DNA of 64,000 bases, from the NCBI RefSeq assembly GCF_000740895.1, contig NC_025263.1, positions 930,001 to 994,000 on the forward strand, given 5' to 3'. This document shows positions 45,362 to 56,335 of the stretch, in pieces. The position numbers and the translations under genes are program-made. The first letter of the stretch is position 1. The number at the start of each line of letters is the position of its first letter. This DNA is from Theileria orientalis strain Shintoku. Its lineage: Eukaryota; Apicomplexa; Aconoidasida; Piroplasmida; Theileriidae. A model generated the notes under the pieces. The model worked only from the letters and a program-made list of their open reading frames with translations. It had not been told where the DNA came from and ran no database searches.

Positions 45362-47822
45362 ATGTTTTTATATCGATATTACTTATCGAGTATATTATTA
45401 TTATGGTCAACATCCTCGACTGAACCGTGCTTATCTTATCAGATAAGCCATGTTAAGGTTCAACATTGGCTCCAAGGACTAAATCCACTTATATATGGTC
45501 CGTTCAGATGCAATGTAAGGCCGTATGAACATGCTCGTATGTATCGCACACCTTACCTTTTCAATTTAAATTCCTTAAATTTATCTCGCTATAATAATGG
45601 TTTAAATAACTCGAAGACAGTTGTAAATAGTGAAAATTACAACGCAGTTTATTCACAAACATCACACGAATCGCAATCTGATGAAGATAATGGTTTATTA
45701 CCAAATGATGATAGCACACAAAATAATTTAAAATATAAAGCAACAGACAGAGCGAAGCTAATATCGCACTTGTGCTCCTATGATGATAACCCGCACCTGA
45801 TACAGCAGATTCAAAGCCGCCTGAGTAACTACGAGGCTTTGATAAACACATTTAAAGTTAACCCGTATCCAGAAGTTACCGCTAACTATTATGACGAGTT
45901 TACAAGTGTTATTTCGGAAAATGAGTCGCTGAGTAACGGAGAAGAGACGGAGAAGTGTTACAAAGTATATGGAAGAGTGGAAAGTATAAGGTTTGACGGC
46001 CACTTCATGGACATAGTTAACATAAACAGAGATTTTAAAAACTACACAAACGCAGAATTAATTCAGAAAAGGTTGACGAGGAATAATAAGTTACAAGTAA
46101 TGTTCAGATTGGAGGAACCAATATTGGTAGACAATGGGCATTATGATAGAGAATTGAGTAGTTCCAAGGATGAAGATGAGATGGTGCTGTGTAAGCAGAT
46201 AGTGGGAACAGTGGACATAGGAGACGTGCTGGAACTGTACGGGAACGTAAAGAAGACGAATTCGGGGGAGATTTCAATAGTGCCCAAGAGGATTAAGTTT
46301 CTCTCAAAGTGCCTGATCCCGCAGCCGAGTAAGCAGCACGGACTGAAGGACATAGAGACGAGGTTCAGACTGAGGCACTTGGACCTGATGATGAACGATA
46401 AGAGTAGGATGTACGTGTTGAAGAGGTACCACATAATAGCGAAGGTCAGGAAGTTCCTGACTGACAACGAATACATGGAGGTGGAAACGCCTATACTGAA
46501 CCACTATGGCATGGGAAACTTGGCAGAGTCGTTTGAAACGTACTACAACAAGCTGGAGCAGAAAGTAAAGCTGAGAATAGCACCAGAGTTTAGCATAAAG
46601 AAGTTGGTGCTAGGATTGCCGTTTAAGAAGGTACGTGTCTGCGTGAGTAACTACGTATCTATGTGTATGTTTGTAAGTAGATGCATATGAGTAGTTGGGC
46701 GCGTGCAAGTAAACGTTGTCATTAATTACAATTAACGATTAGGTTTTTGAAATTGGAAAGTGCTTCAGAAATGAGGGAACGAGCCTCATTCACTCGCCGG
46801 AGTTTACAATGGTTGAAATATATGAAAAAATGGTAGACTATAACAAAATGATACAGCTGTTTGAAAGAATTGTCGACTACGTACTATCATATGATAGTAC
46901 AAACCCATTTGAGAAACCAATTACATATGAAGGCGGTGATAAAGTCAGTAATTCTCTTGACATGGGTGAAGACGTAAATGGTGGTGGCGGTGAACAGAGT
47001 GTTAGGAAGAGAGATTTGGGCACCATGTATGAAGTAAAGTGGTCCAGAAAGAGATTCGATGATGCAATAGAAGAATATACGGGGATAGACATAAAGCTGT
47101 ATAATAAGAAAAGGTTGGAAGAAAGATTAGAAGAATTGAATGAAGCGAATCAGTCAAGTGAGCAGAACTCTGCAGAGCAATCGAAAGGCACTTTCAGTAC
47201 CTGGGGAGAAGTGGCGAATGAAATATTTGAAAAGCACGTGGTGCCTAAGCTGAGGTACCCAGTCCATATAACAGATATGCCTTTGCAAATATCGCCACTG
47301 TGCTACTATGATTTGAAAGAAGAGGGTATGAGCGATGATGGCACCAGTACCAGTACTACTAATAGTGGCCATCCAACCGATTGTGAAGGCATTGCTGATA
47401 GTGTCGATCCAACAAAATGTAGAGGCAGTACTGATACTGACACAAATGAACTCAATGGCAATACTGATGGTACCTATGGAAGTGAATGCGATAGCCTTAC
47501 TGGCGACTGTAAGCTCTTTAGCAACAGGTTTGAGAGCTACTTGGGAGGCATGGAAGTAGCGCACGGGTGCACAGAGCAGTGTAACCCACTGATACTGGCA
47601 AGTAGGTTGGTGAGTAACAACGGAGAAGCCACGTCGGAAAAAGGTGTGGAAACGAAACATACTGGACGCAATGAGGTCGACAGGGAGTTTATGCACAGCG
47701 CATTCTGCGGAATGGAACCCATGTCAGGCCTGGGAATAGGAGTGGACAGACTTGTGATGTTCGCAACGAGGGCAAAGAACATTAAGGAAATTCAGCCTCT
47801 TCCGAGCTTAAGGAAGCTTTGA
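45362..47822 (+). CDS. Class II lysyl-tRNA synthetase with organelle leader
   Basis: Charges tRNA-Lys, most likely in the apicoplast. Two exons (45362-46630, 46743-47822) with a 112-nt intron give 782 residues, well above the usual 500-600. The N-terminal MFLYRYYLSSILLLWSTSS is signal-like and is followed by about 100 residues of low-complexity leader. The OB-fold anticodon domain starts near KCYKVYGRVESIRF. Catalytic motifs are ETRFRLRHLDLM with VETPILN (motif 1), CFRNEGTSLIHSPEFTMVE (motif 2, just after the intron) and GMEPMSGLGIGVDRLVMF (motif 3). Two insertions sit between motifs 2 and 3: a Gly-rich one near 46950-47020 and a Thr/Ser/Asp/Asn-rich one near 47320-47520. The last reads like simple-repeat expansion. 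Confidence 0.9.
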
Positions 47823-47857
47823 ACGAGTTGCTGTTAATAGCATAATTAAGTGTGTAT

Positions 47858-47925
47858 AAAATTAACTAGTGTTAGCAGCACCAGTATGTTCAAAATTAAT
47901 TAGTGTTAGCAGTAGCAGTGTGTAT
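47858..47925 (+). repeat. Two tandem copies of a 34-nt unit
   Basis: Copies at 47858-47891 and 47892-47925 share the core aaaattaa(c/t)tagtgttagcag with a few mismatches. They lie just after the LysRS stop, in the gap before the convergent prefoldin gene. They probably arose by slippage. Confidence 0.75.
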
Positions 47926-47961
47926 ACAAGTTGATGTATGGTACAGATTAACATAGACTCC

Positions 47962-48528
47962 TCAGTTGCTTTCAGGTGGTTTCTCTAGTGAAGTCTTAAC
48001 CTTAACAATCTCGGAGTTCAGTAACTCAAGTTGAGAGTTGAGCTTAACTTTAAACTCATCAAGCTAAACAGAAATTAGTAAAATGGGTAATGTATAATAA
48101 ATGGTAGGTTATGTACGTGTATATAATGTGACTGAGTATATGATTGTGCAAATTACCCTGGTGGCGTGAGCATTTAAGTCAGGCTTTATCTCATCTACAG
48201 TTTTTTCAATAGCTATTCCACCGAGTATGCGATAACACCTCCTATCGTTTGGTAATTTGGCCAGGTTCTTCAGAACTAGTCTAAAATAAAGTATATCAAT
48301 GGGCCTTATTAGAAGAATCTTAAATAAGTTGTTGACATAAGTAAAAAGAGAATATGTGTGTTGACTTATGATTGTTAATAGTGATAATCTGATATCTAGA
48401 TTGTATTTTATTCCCGTTTACTTGTGTTCTGTGGAATCCTGAGAAATGTCGTCGAGTTGTGCTAACACAGTTAACCTTTCGTTTTCAAGACGTTTTAAAG
48501 TCGCCTTCAGAGGATCTACAGATGCCAT
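47962..48528 (-). CDS. Prefoldin subunit 2 (beta-type)
   Basis: Subunit of the hexameric prefoldin chaperone that hands actin and tubulin to CCT. Three exons (48528-48422, 48280-48157, 48063-47962) give 110 residues. The beta-prefoldin pattern is clear: an N-terminal coiled helix (LKATLKRLENERLTVLAQLD), the hairpin block LPNDRRCYRILGGIAIEKTV that matches the RKCYRMVGGVLVERTV type of subunit 2, and a C-terminal coiled helix (LDEFKVKLNSQLELLNSEI). The introns are 141 and 93 nt. Confidence 0.88.
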
Positions 48529-48713
48529 TTTAGTTATATTCGTTTTTTGTTAAATCAAAACACTGTTTTAACAAAAAATAAAATAATGAATCAGTTTGTT
48601 TTCATTTGTTCTTGTACAGTGTATACGTCTACACCACACGTACATAATAAATAATATTCATTTAGTGTAATTTTAAAACATTAGACATTAATTGAGTGTA
48701 TTTTTAACATATG

Positions 48714-51700
48714 TTTAACTGCATTTGTTTGGGGGCTTCTGCTGCCTCTTTTAAGTCGGTTACTTCATTTCTTTTCTTGTGCTCGTATAATGCTCTACAG
48801 GCCTTGGTATACGCCATTCTCACTCCATTATAGTAACAATTTTCCAATTCACGCTCACACCGATCAATAGACTAAAATTGTTCATTAACTTTCACAAAAT
48901 TAATATTTGTATGCAAATAATTACATACACATACATGGGCACGTGTGCAACTATCTATATAAAAATACCTACTCATAAATTAAACATATCACTTACGTAG
49001 TTTGGTCTGTACTTGTTGAACAGTATCGAGTGGTATAATACATTCCTCTGAAAGGTCGACTGCGTTCTCAATCCAATCCTTATTGGTATGGTACTAAATT
49101 GTTGTTATCATAATATAATTATTAGCTTCCTCCTACCTCTTGTATATGAGTGTGAGTTTGTTTTCCAATTGCTTCTGCATTGATGGGAACTGATCAAACA
49201 CCAGCTCGTCCGCCTTTTCCACTTCTATGACCTTCCACTTTAAGCTTAGACTGGATGGTCCATACCTTATTACCAGTTCCTACAAACGTATTAGTTTATT
49301 TGAATTATAAAATAGTTTATTCAACTTACGTTTAAACATATTTTCAGTTCCACTGGTACGAATTTTACTGTTTCCATGAATCTCTTAAGTCTTTGTTCTT
49401 TAATGACTGCTTGTTTCAAGGCATCATCTACTTCATTGTCTTGATTACTTTGAACTTCTACATTCTTAGGCTGCTCCACAATCCTTTTAAATAATCCAAA
49501 TAGTCCACCAGATCCTTTTTTCTTATTCTGCTTCATCTGCTTAGGCATCTTCTTTTCAGATCTACTTGTCATGTTATTCCTATTTACATTATTTTGTACA
49601 TTATTTCGACTTTTACCATCATTGTATTCTTCATATTCTTGTTCACTTGTATAGTCATTTTCAGGTTCACTATGTTCTGATAATGTATTTGGATTACTCA
49701 TTCCCTTAGGGTTCTTCTTAGTTGATGCATTTTGTTGTTTAAGTTGCTTTTCATACTTCTTATTATATACTACCCTCTTTCCTTTCTTCCCCTTTTCCGG
49801 TTTCATATTTTTCATTTGACTCTTTCCAACTTTTGGACTCTTTTCAACCATTTTACTCTCATTCACAGTATTTTTAACCATTTTGTTTTTCATTTTCATG
49901 TTAGCCTTCAGATTGCTGTTCCCACTTCCTTTACCCATTTGGTTTCCATTCCTGGGCATCTTCTTAGGACTCTTCTCCGTCATATTCTCATTATCGTCGT
50001 GATCATCATGATCCTCTTCTACTTCACTATGTTCTGATAATGCATTTGGACTGCTCATTCCCCTAGGGTTCTTCTTAGTTGATGCCTTTTGTTGTTTAAG
50101 CTGTTTTTCATACTTTTTATTATATACCACCCTCTTTCCTTTATTTTTTTGTTTCTGTTTCTCTTCTTGTTTTTTCTGTTTCACTTCTCGTTTTTGCTTG
50201 TTCTTTTGTTCTTTCATAAGTTTCTTTTCCATCTTCTTATCCAACTTAATTTTAGTTTTATCTAAACTATCTTCATTCATATTCAATGCTTCTTCATCTT
50301 CATATGTTGATTCTTTTACTACTTTATTGGTTTCAGATTCTTCAATCATATCCTTTACTACTTCTAAAGCCACTTGTTGTGATTCTTCTTCTGAAGGCGG
50401 TCTTTTTGCATTATTCGAAACATTTTTATTCGCCATCGATGATTCTTTTTTGTTCATCATCTCCCTTTTTGTATTCATATCTTTAAATCTACCCGTGTTC
50501 TTTCCTGGCCTTACTTTATCTTGCATCATCTTCTTTTCAGCCTTATGGTTCTCTTTAAAATCTTTCGGATTTAAAGGCCTAGCTGCTGGACTGTTTTTCT
50601 TTTTTGGTTTAAAGATGCTGAATATTGAGAACCTTCTTCTTCTTGGCTCTTCTCTGAATATTTCTTCAACGTCAAATCCTACGTTATCTGAGCTTGATAG
50701 TTCTGAAACTGTGGTCGTCTCATGCAAGTCTTTATAGTTAGATTCCTTTTCCTTCTTGTAACCCTCTCCGTACAAGAATTTTAAGCTTTCTGCGTTCTTT
50801 TCGTCAAATTTATTTAATCCGACAACCCTTTCTCCCTCTCCTTCTTCCAATTGTTCATCATCTTCTTCAGAATCATACATTTTGGATGGAACCTTTAGCT
50901 TTATTGAATTATGGTTGAACTTGCGAGGTTGCACAATTTCATTTTCATTATTTTTGGAGCTGTCGGTACTATTTTTAGGGTTGTTGGTGTCGCTGTTGGT
51001 ATTATTGTTTTCATCGCTATTATCAAAGCCAACACTAGCATTTAAATCTGCATCAGCATTAATAGTCGAATCATTTTCTTTGCTATTGTTTGCTGAATTA
51101 TCATCACTGGCATTTTCCGTGTTGTTATCTGTTAAAACTGCATTCCGGTCTGTTAGATCAACATCTTCTGTTTCAGTATCTTCATTTGTTATTTTTGGTC
51201 TAGAATCCTTTTTGGGATTCTTTTTTGTTTTAATTACTGCTGATTTTGTTTCCTTCTTTTCTGAATTACTGACATTGTTCTCTAGATACTTCTGGTACTC
51301 TGCAAAGTTACTGACGATCTGGTTATTGTTAAACTGCTCATACATTCCAAATTTGTGAGATTTGTCGACTACATTGAAAAGCACGTCCAAGTCCAGCGTT
51401 GAAATCAACGTTTCGTGGAGATCAGGTTTCTAAATCAATAATTAATAACATACAAATACCTTGGTCGAGTTAATCAAAATATGATGACACAACAGACTGC
51501 TGGGATATATGGGTCCCTTCTGAGCAGTCGAGAATACGAAGGTTCTATTCTCATTAAACTTCAACGCTCTGTACACCTTAACCATTACAAAGTGCCCGAT
51601 CTGCGAATCAATATACTTTAGTCAATACCTACCATGTATTCTGATATGTAAAAGGTGTCTGCGGTTTCAGAGGCCGTTTCAAAGTACTCTTCTGAACTTC

Positions 51701-52614
51701 CCACTGATTTCGAGAGGTACCATTCAACCTTGTACACTGAGGTGTTTAGGTTGTTCCTCGTTAATATATCTCTGTATGACACGAAGGAGCCTAAAATAGC
51801 GTTAAAGCCCGGATGTGCCTTTTAACTTACCATCTTCCAGGTTCCCCTCTATCACCACCGGGAAATTACTTGATATCTCTGCCAACGGCTCAGTGTGTTC
51901 GTTGTAATCCAGCTGCGCCTAGTCTCAAGTGATATTGAAATCAACTTACAAAGTCGTATAGGCTCTTCAGTTCGTAGGCATTCCTGCAATAATGTTAAAT
52001 TCTCAAACTGACCTGTGAAACTGGTAACTATCGAGATTTCTCTGGAATCGGTCATAGTCCTCCGTTACCTGTTCAGCCTCTCCCACGTTCCTCAGAGCAT
52101 TTTTAAATGCTGTGTTCAGGGTTCCGTAATTGTACACCCGAACCCCAAACACTTTCTCTATTTCCTCTGACAAAAGCTGGCAATCTGCGTACGAAACTGT
52201 TGTAAACGTCAGAGGATGCTTATTTGTTGAGGCAAAATATATTTCAATCAACTGAAACGTAATCAATCATAAATATCTGATATGTGTCAGAGTGCTAAAT
52301 GTGTAAAGGGATTCTTATATTTGTAGCTCAAATGTGTATATATCTGAATTAAACAAATGAATTCTTACGTGCTGCTTTGTTACTATGCTCTGTTTTCTGT
52401 TTAAAACATTGACCGTAGAGTCCGATTGTACACATCTGCTTTGGAACGATGAAACTTGACTAACATCGATCTTCCTGATCTGGCGAAAGTTATCATCGAA
52501 GAGCACTATGTTTTTATAAGGCTTATTGTGTAGCGTGATGTGAAAGGCGTGGTTCAAGGGGCCATAAAGGACCTTAAAATACTTATTTGTCGGCTGATCC
52601 GGGATTTCGAGCAT
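48714..52614 (-). CDS. Large lysine-rich protein with Ig-like A9-type segment (AIR9-like, tentative)
   Basis: About ten exons encode roughly 1,100-1,200 residues. The N-terminal 170 residues look like a PH-type beta domain (FKVLYGPLNHAFHITLHNK, KNIVLFDDNFRQIRKIDV, PLTFTTVSYADCQLLSEEIE). A segment around residues 210-320 follows an Ig-like A9 pattern: FPVVIEGNLEDGSFVSYRD, VYKVEWYLSKSV, ETADTFYISEYMIGHFVMVKVYRAL and STAQKGPIYPS, reminiscent of the AIR9 microtubule-associated family. A single exon (51408-49321) then adds some 600 disordered residues rich in Lys, Asn, Glu and Ser, with a near-duplicated block. The C-terminal exons are structured (FVPVELKICLN, ELVIRYGPSSLSLKWKVIEV, LENKLTLIYKR, IRIGLRTQSTFQRNVLYHSILFN). 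The last exon ends at 48714. The A9 call is pattern-based only. A cytoskeletal role is inference. Confidence 0.6.
49650..50140 (-). repeat. Imperfect duplication inside the lysine-rich exon
   Basis: Two blocks about 358 bp apart encode near-identical stretches beginning KRVVYNKKYEKQLKQQ (plus-strand matches near 49730-49785 and 50088-50145) and continuing STKKNPxGMSxPNxLSEHSE before diverging into acidic tails. The spacing between copies encodes Asn/Lys/Met-rich sequence. This is a segmental duplication in a disordered region. Confidence 0.85.
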
Positions 52615-52848
52615 TTCAGAGTAATTAAAACTGCATTAAATTCGTACACATTTTCGCGTAATTTAACAAAAACTTAAATATTATTAAAATTAAAATGTTA
52701 TAACCTCATTATCTTTACTTATGTTCAATATTTGACTATCCTCACAAACTTACTGACATATAACCTACCGATTTAGATATATTTATTTTTAATCACATAT
52801 AATATGTACTTTTGGTTTATATAGTATTTGCTTTATCTTTTAGTAGTT

Positions 52849-53326
52849 ATGCCTGCCTTTGTGCCGGTTTTTGACCCTGAAGTTCCACGTTCTGAACAGG
52901 ACCCTAATTCCGAAAAATTGTTAAAGCACCGGAAGTGGGATAATCCTCACGTTGTTCTTCCTAACACTAACAAGCGTGAGAAGCATGAAAAATCTTATAA
53001 ACGTTCAAATCTCAGTTATTACAGGGACAAATACAACGATAACAACAACACTGATAACAAAAGGTATGTATTGATTTTAGTAGACTATTTTTACGGTTTT
53101 TTATTAATAATCGCTGATGATTAATCCTTTTTTATTTTGTAAACTTTTTCTCAGGGATGATAAGTTCTATCGCAGACACGTTCGCGACGAGTTCGACTAC
53201 GTTGCTCCCAAAAGGAAGAAATTTTTAAAAAGTGACCACAAGTCGCCAGATGATAAGTCCTCTCGCTCCGATAAGAAGGTGATTAAGACTGTAAAGAAGG
53301 ATGATCCCAAGGCTGAGTACAAATAG
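52849..53326 (+). CDS. Small basic protein of unknown function
   Basis: Two exons (52849-53063, 53155-53326) with a 91-nt intron give 128 residues. It starts MPAFVPVFDPEVPRSEQDPN, has KHRKWDNPHVVLPNTNKREK, a Tyr/Asn/Asp stretch before the intron, and after it FYRRHVRDEFDYVAPKRKKF and a Lys/Ser/Asp tail. It is highly charged, probably disordered and likely nuclear. The upstream in-frame TTG is not the start, because the ATG at 52849 fits the translated segment best. I do not recognise a family. It converges on the CWC2 gene with about 185 bp between stops. Confidence 0.65.
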
Positions 53327-53512
53327 TGTTCTGATCTATTTTCAATTTTGTTCAAAAGATCTTTTTATTCATTCGCACTAGTACCGCAGTATTGCGTGTC
53401 GTGTATGTTTATTTAACAAATTATGTTACAAGCTGCTGCGATTATAAACTTACAAGCAGGTGGGCGTGGTTTTGACCCGGATCCAACGCTTTAGGGGTGG
53501 ATCCCGTGGCCC

Positions 53513-54903
53513 TCAAATTTCCACGTTGAACTCGTCTTCCTTCAGGCCCGCCACCGACCCTAGAATCTTCTCCATGCGCTCCTTCTTCTTCTCCGCGTTC
53601 TCCTTCCTGCCGACCTCGGCGTTTCCGCTGTGCTTGCTGATCAGGCTCGTCACGAAGCTCGGGTCCGACAGGTAGTCCTCCTGGAACCTCCGCAGCTGCT
53701 CCTCGTGCTTCCTCACCATGTCCCCGAAGTTCCTGGCGTCCTTCCTCTCCTTCTTCTGCGTCTTCTGAATGTCGTGCGCCCACTTCACGTTGAGCGCCGT
53801 GCTGTAGACGCCCATCGGCTGACTCGCCAGCGCCACCTTCGCGAACTCCGCGTACACGCGGGACTCGAAGGTCGCGAAGGCCACGCCCTTGTTTATGATC
53901 ACGTTGAGCTCCTGCAGCGGGACGTACTTTTCAATTTTTTTCGTGAGTTCTATCTTCAGGTCCTCCACTGGGTTCGTGGCGCTCACGTCTGCGCTCAGGT
54001 CTCCGATGAAGAGCACCTTGCAGCTGCTGTTGAAGCTGCCCACTCCCGTCATGTCGTCTCTGTGTTTGCTGAACCTTTCTCTTCCGAATATGTCCACTGA
54101 GGTGTCCAGAAAGTACTCGTCCTCCAGGATGGGCGCTCTGTGCAGGTAGTTGCAGTTTTTGCCCTGGCTGCAGCAGCCCTTTGCGAAGAAGAGGCATATG
54201 TACTTCGTTCCTGCGTCGTCCACTGAGTGCTTTGCGTTTGCCCTCGTGTATCCCGAGTCTGTATCTGGGTCGCAGCAGTACATTGCTGGCGCCAGACTCG
54301 TTCTTCCGTTTACGTAGTCGTTGTTCCTCTCTCCTGACCACTTGTTGTACCATATGTTGTACGTCTGGTTCCCTTCGATGTAGGACGAGTTGTTGTAGTC
54401 CTTCACTTGCACTCGTGCTGGCTTTGAGAGTAGTTGTTTTATTCTTTCCAGTCTAAAATCCTCTTCTGACACATATTCTTGCTCCTCTTCCACTGACTCG
54501 ATTGGTATATAATTCTGGCTGAGTGGTATTCTCGTCTTGTTTACCACCTTCTCTATTTGAAGTGCATCCACTGCATCTCCACTTATATGTCCAGCTGCGA
54601 TTTGAAATTGTATTATTTTGTTTATTGTATCAATTGAACCGAATGCAGTTCCTTTTAATTCCACGTTCGAGTCATTTTCCAGAGAAACTTCTCTTCTTTT
54701 TACTAAAATAGTCATAAGTAACATATAAATCAAATTTTGAAAATAATATACACATTTATTAGTGTTAATAGTATATTGTTATTGATTTGTGATTATAATA
54801 TATAAGTTTCAATGACAAATACGAGATTATATAAATATTAGATACACTAACCTTCTTTTTCTTCCGAGTCGACTTGATCACGAGACCTTTTATTAGATTC
54901 CAT
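53513..54903 (-). CDS. Pre-mRNA splicing factor CWC2/RBM22
   Basis: NineTeen-complex-associated factor that contacts U6 snRNA in the spliceosome core. Two exons (54903-54852, 54702-53513) with a 149-nt intron give 413 residues. The family order is visible: an N-terminal WYNKWSGE block, a CCCH finger CLFFAKGCCSQGKNCNYLH with C-x7-C-x5-C-x3-H spacing, the Cwc2 segment DTSVDIFGRERFSKHRDDM, then an RRM with RNP2 LFIGDL and RNP1 KGVAFATF, ending NVKWAHDI. The C-terminal tail is charged and coiled. The first exon (MESNKRSRDQ) is a short basic start joined at a split Val codon. The gene is apt for a genome dense in tiny introns. Confidence 0.93.
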
Positions 54904-55267
54904 AGTTAATTACTCAATTTTTATTCATTTTAAATTAAATTCTGAATTTATGATTTTACCATTATTAATTATACATTGATTTAATGCTAACTAATCCATA
55001 TGTTCTTTACCCTACTTCAACCAGTTTTTAACCTTGCTAATTAATTCCAACCATATTCTAATTTTACTTTTATTGATATTTATTTCACGTATGTTTATAT
55101 TGGCTTAGTATTTCGTTTTCTTACACATTGTTCTGTTGATGGCTACTTGTGTATTGTATAAAATAATTGATTAAATTGAAATTGAGCTTCGTATTACCAC
55201 TGTTTAAAGCATTAACACTTCTTCCATCGATTTCAATTTTCGTGGTAACACGCATCATCAACCTTTT
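54904..55267. other. AT-rich spacer upstream of CWC2
   Basis: AT-rich intergenic DNA holding the CWC2 promoter and the 3' flank of the triosephosphate isomerase gene. No gene is recognised. Confidence 0.5.
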
Positions 55268-56119
55268 TTATTGTAACACCTTCAGGACGTCAAGGAAATC
55301 AGGCTTAAGTGACGTTCCTCCGACGAGGAACCCATCCACTCCATCAAGTTTCGATATTTCTACACAGTTATGTTTATCCACTGATCCTCCGTATACTACT
55401 CTGATTTTTTCTGCGACGTCTCCCACTGACGACTTTATATGTTCCCTCACGAACTACGTTTTAAATGAGCTTCTGCTACGCTTACCTTATGCATATTAAT
55501 TATGTCGTTGTGATTTGGCACCTTTCCCGTTCCAATTGCCCACACTGGTTCGTACGCCACTACTACCAGGTCCCATTTTTTTACTTCGTATATAAAGCCG
55601 TTTAATTGTTCTTCCAGGACCTCTTCTGTTATTCCCTTGTCATATTCTTCCAAAGTTTCACCCACACAAACCACTGCATTCATATTTTCATTTTGTAGGA
55701 CCTTGATTTTTGCAAGTATGTCCTGGTTACTCTCCTTATACTTGTGCCTTCTATCTGAATGTCCTACTATTGACCAGTTGAGGCCAAAGTCCCTTAGCAT
55801 CGAGGTGCTTAATTCGCCCGTAAAAGGCCCATCCTTCGGCTGTGAGACGTTCTGGACACCGACATTGAACACTGGGCTTGTCAGTTCATTTAATGTGTGC
55901 TGGATGTAAATAGACGGGGGAAACAATACAACATCTAAAAATTAATTAAAATTTACGTAATATTGACATAAATGTATATTGATATTTTTATCTAATTAAA
56001 TGTGTACCCAGATTGTTACTCTTGGTGGTAAGTTTGTTAAAATGGCTCAATAGTTCCTTGATGGATTGCTTGGAACCATAACACTTCCAGTTTCCACCCA
56101 ACCACTTCCTTCTACTCAT
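55268..56119 (-). CDS. TPI: Triosephosphate isomerase, cytosolic type
   Basis: Interconverts dihydroxyacetone phosphate and glyceraldehyde 3-phosphate in glycolysis. Three exons (56119-56008, 55934-55486, 55453-55268) give 248 residues, the normal length, with no leader. Active-site elements are GGNWKCYG (Asn and catalytic Lys), WSIVGHSDRR (catalytic His95 present), VVAYEPVWAIGTGK (catalytic Glu and loop 6), VVYGGSV and DGFLVGGTSL (phosphate binding). The residue two after His95, almost always Glu97, is Asp here (codon 55753-55755, read as GAT on the minus strand). CNG after the catalytic Lys is CYG. Otherwise the protein looks intact. Confidence 0.95.
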
Positions 56120-56335
56120 GATGTACAAGAATTATTTAATGCCGACTTTAGATAATATTCAAATACTAATATAACAAAAAAATTAATCTAATTCTATCGG
56201 GTAATATAAGTGTGAGGCCTCCTTGAATCTAATACGAGACATAGATTTTCAGGTTAATTAGATTCGCCTCTATTCTTCCATCTGCCATATCTTTTGGTTC
56301 AATCTATAGGTTTCTATTTTTTAATTTTTACGGAA

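Noticed and set aside
50198..50737. 179-codon plus-strand ORF over the lysine-rich exon
   Set aside because: The Ser/Phe/Leu-rich product is the complement of Lys/Glu/Asn codons on the minus strand. There is no independent support.
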